Shown piece after piece: positions 63,954 to 64,000 of a DNA stretch of 64,000 nucleotides. Position numbers and translations under genes: made by a program. This stretch comes from Poteriospumella lacustris. Lineage: Eukaryota; Sar; Chrysophyceae; Chromulinales; Dinobryaceae. Each line of letters begins with the position of its first letter. Position 1 is the stretch's first letter. The notes under the pieces are model-generated. The model was not told where the DNA came from, did no database searches, and saw nothing but the letters and a program-made list of their open reading frames with translations. The stretch lies in assembly GCA_008000375.1 (NCBI GenBank), contig SMOI01000026.1, forward strand, positions 62,001 through 126,000. Direction: 5' to 3'.

Positions 63954-64000
63954 TGCCTGTCAAAGTGCATTCAGTGGATCAAAGATGTGATTTGACTGCC

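Overview
This window is eukaryotic nuclear DNA. Most genes carry short GT-AG introns of about 55-100 nt whose phases I could follow by hand. The gene content is typically eukaryotic: COP9 signalosome, 26S proteasome lid, TFIIH, exosome, SR splicing factor, Derlin and DRG1. A photosynthetic protist with a plastid gained by secondary endosymbiosis is the best fit. An LdpA-type cyanobacterial/plastid iron-sulfur protein and a CDP-diacylglycerol synthase both begin with a signal-peptide-like leader followed by transit-like sequence. There is also a front-end fatty acid desaturase of the kind common in stramenopile algae and a P3A-type H+-ATPase. I cannot name the species; a stramenopile alga is an inference.

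The most notable content is a family of three paralogous secreted proteins: A (1-3462, minus, cut by the left edge), B (21705-26203, plus) and C (31570-36016, plus). Each has a signal peptide, three EGF-like modules around an unrecognised conserved 'CPKGDDP' module, then hundreds of residues of a 6-7-residue Gly-Gly-hydrophobic repeat. Where the C-terminus is visible (B and C), the repeat ends in a peptidase S74 / intramolecular chaperone domain, as in phage tailspikes and MYRF, with the Ser-Lys dyad intact, and then a coiled coil or helical tail. This predicts self-trimerising, self-cleaving extracellular fibres built on a phage-tailspike plan in an alga.

Layout: 0-3.5 kb paralog A; 4-5.4 kb SDR oxidoreductase; 5.7-7 kb CSN7 (8 exons); 7.2-8.3 kb LdpA-like protein; 8.9-11.7 kb a small membrane protein, TFB5/GTF2H5 and a WD40 protein; 12-16.7 kb DDX49/Dbp8, Derlin and ribokinase; 17-18.9 kb a secreted glycosyltransferase; 19.4-21.3 kb formate-THF ligase; 21.7-26.2 kb paralog B; 26.4-28.3 kb a COX6C-like peptide and plastid-type CdsA; 28.5-31 kb a split-domain cytidine deaminase; 31.6-36 kb paralog C; 36.2-44 kb SR protein, C2 protein, PHD protein, DRG1 and Rpn7; 44.4-47.7 kb front-end desaturase and COQ11-like protein; 48.7-58.6 kb a Ser/Ala-rich protein, ISCU, a PH-domain protein and an H+-ATPase; 59.2-64 kb a methyltransferase-like/GT14 fusion, an exosome RNase PH subunit and an unknown protein.

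Genes are closely packed and often divergent or convergent; there is no operon logic. Base composition changes along the window: moderate GC up to about 27.3 kb, then very GC-rich with G/C third positions until about 62.8 kb, then moderate again. This is why very long spurious ORFs occur on the opposite strand and in alternative frames in the right half. I found no tRNA, rRNA, transposon or CRISPR array. All functional calls are from reading motifs; no database search was run.
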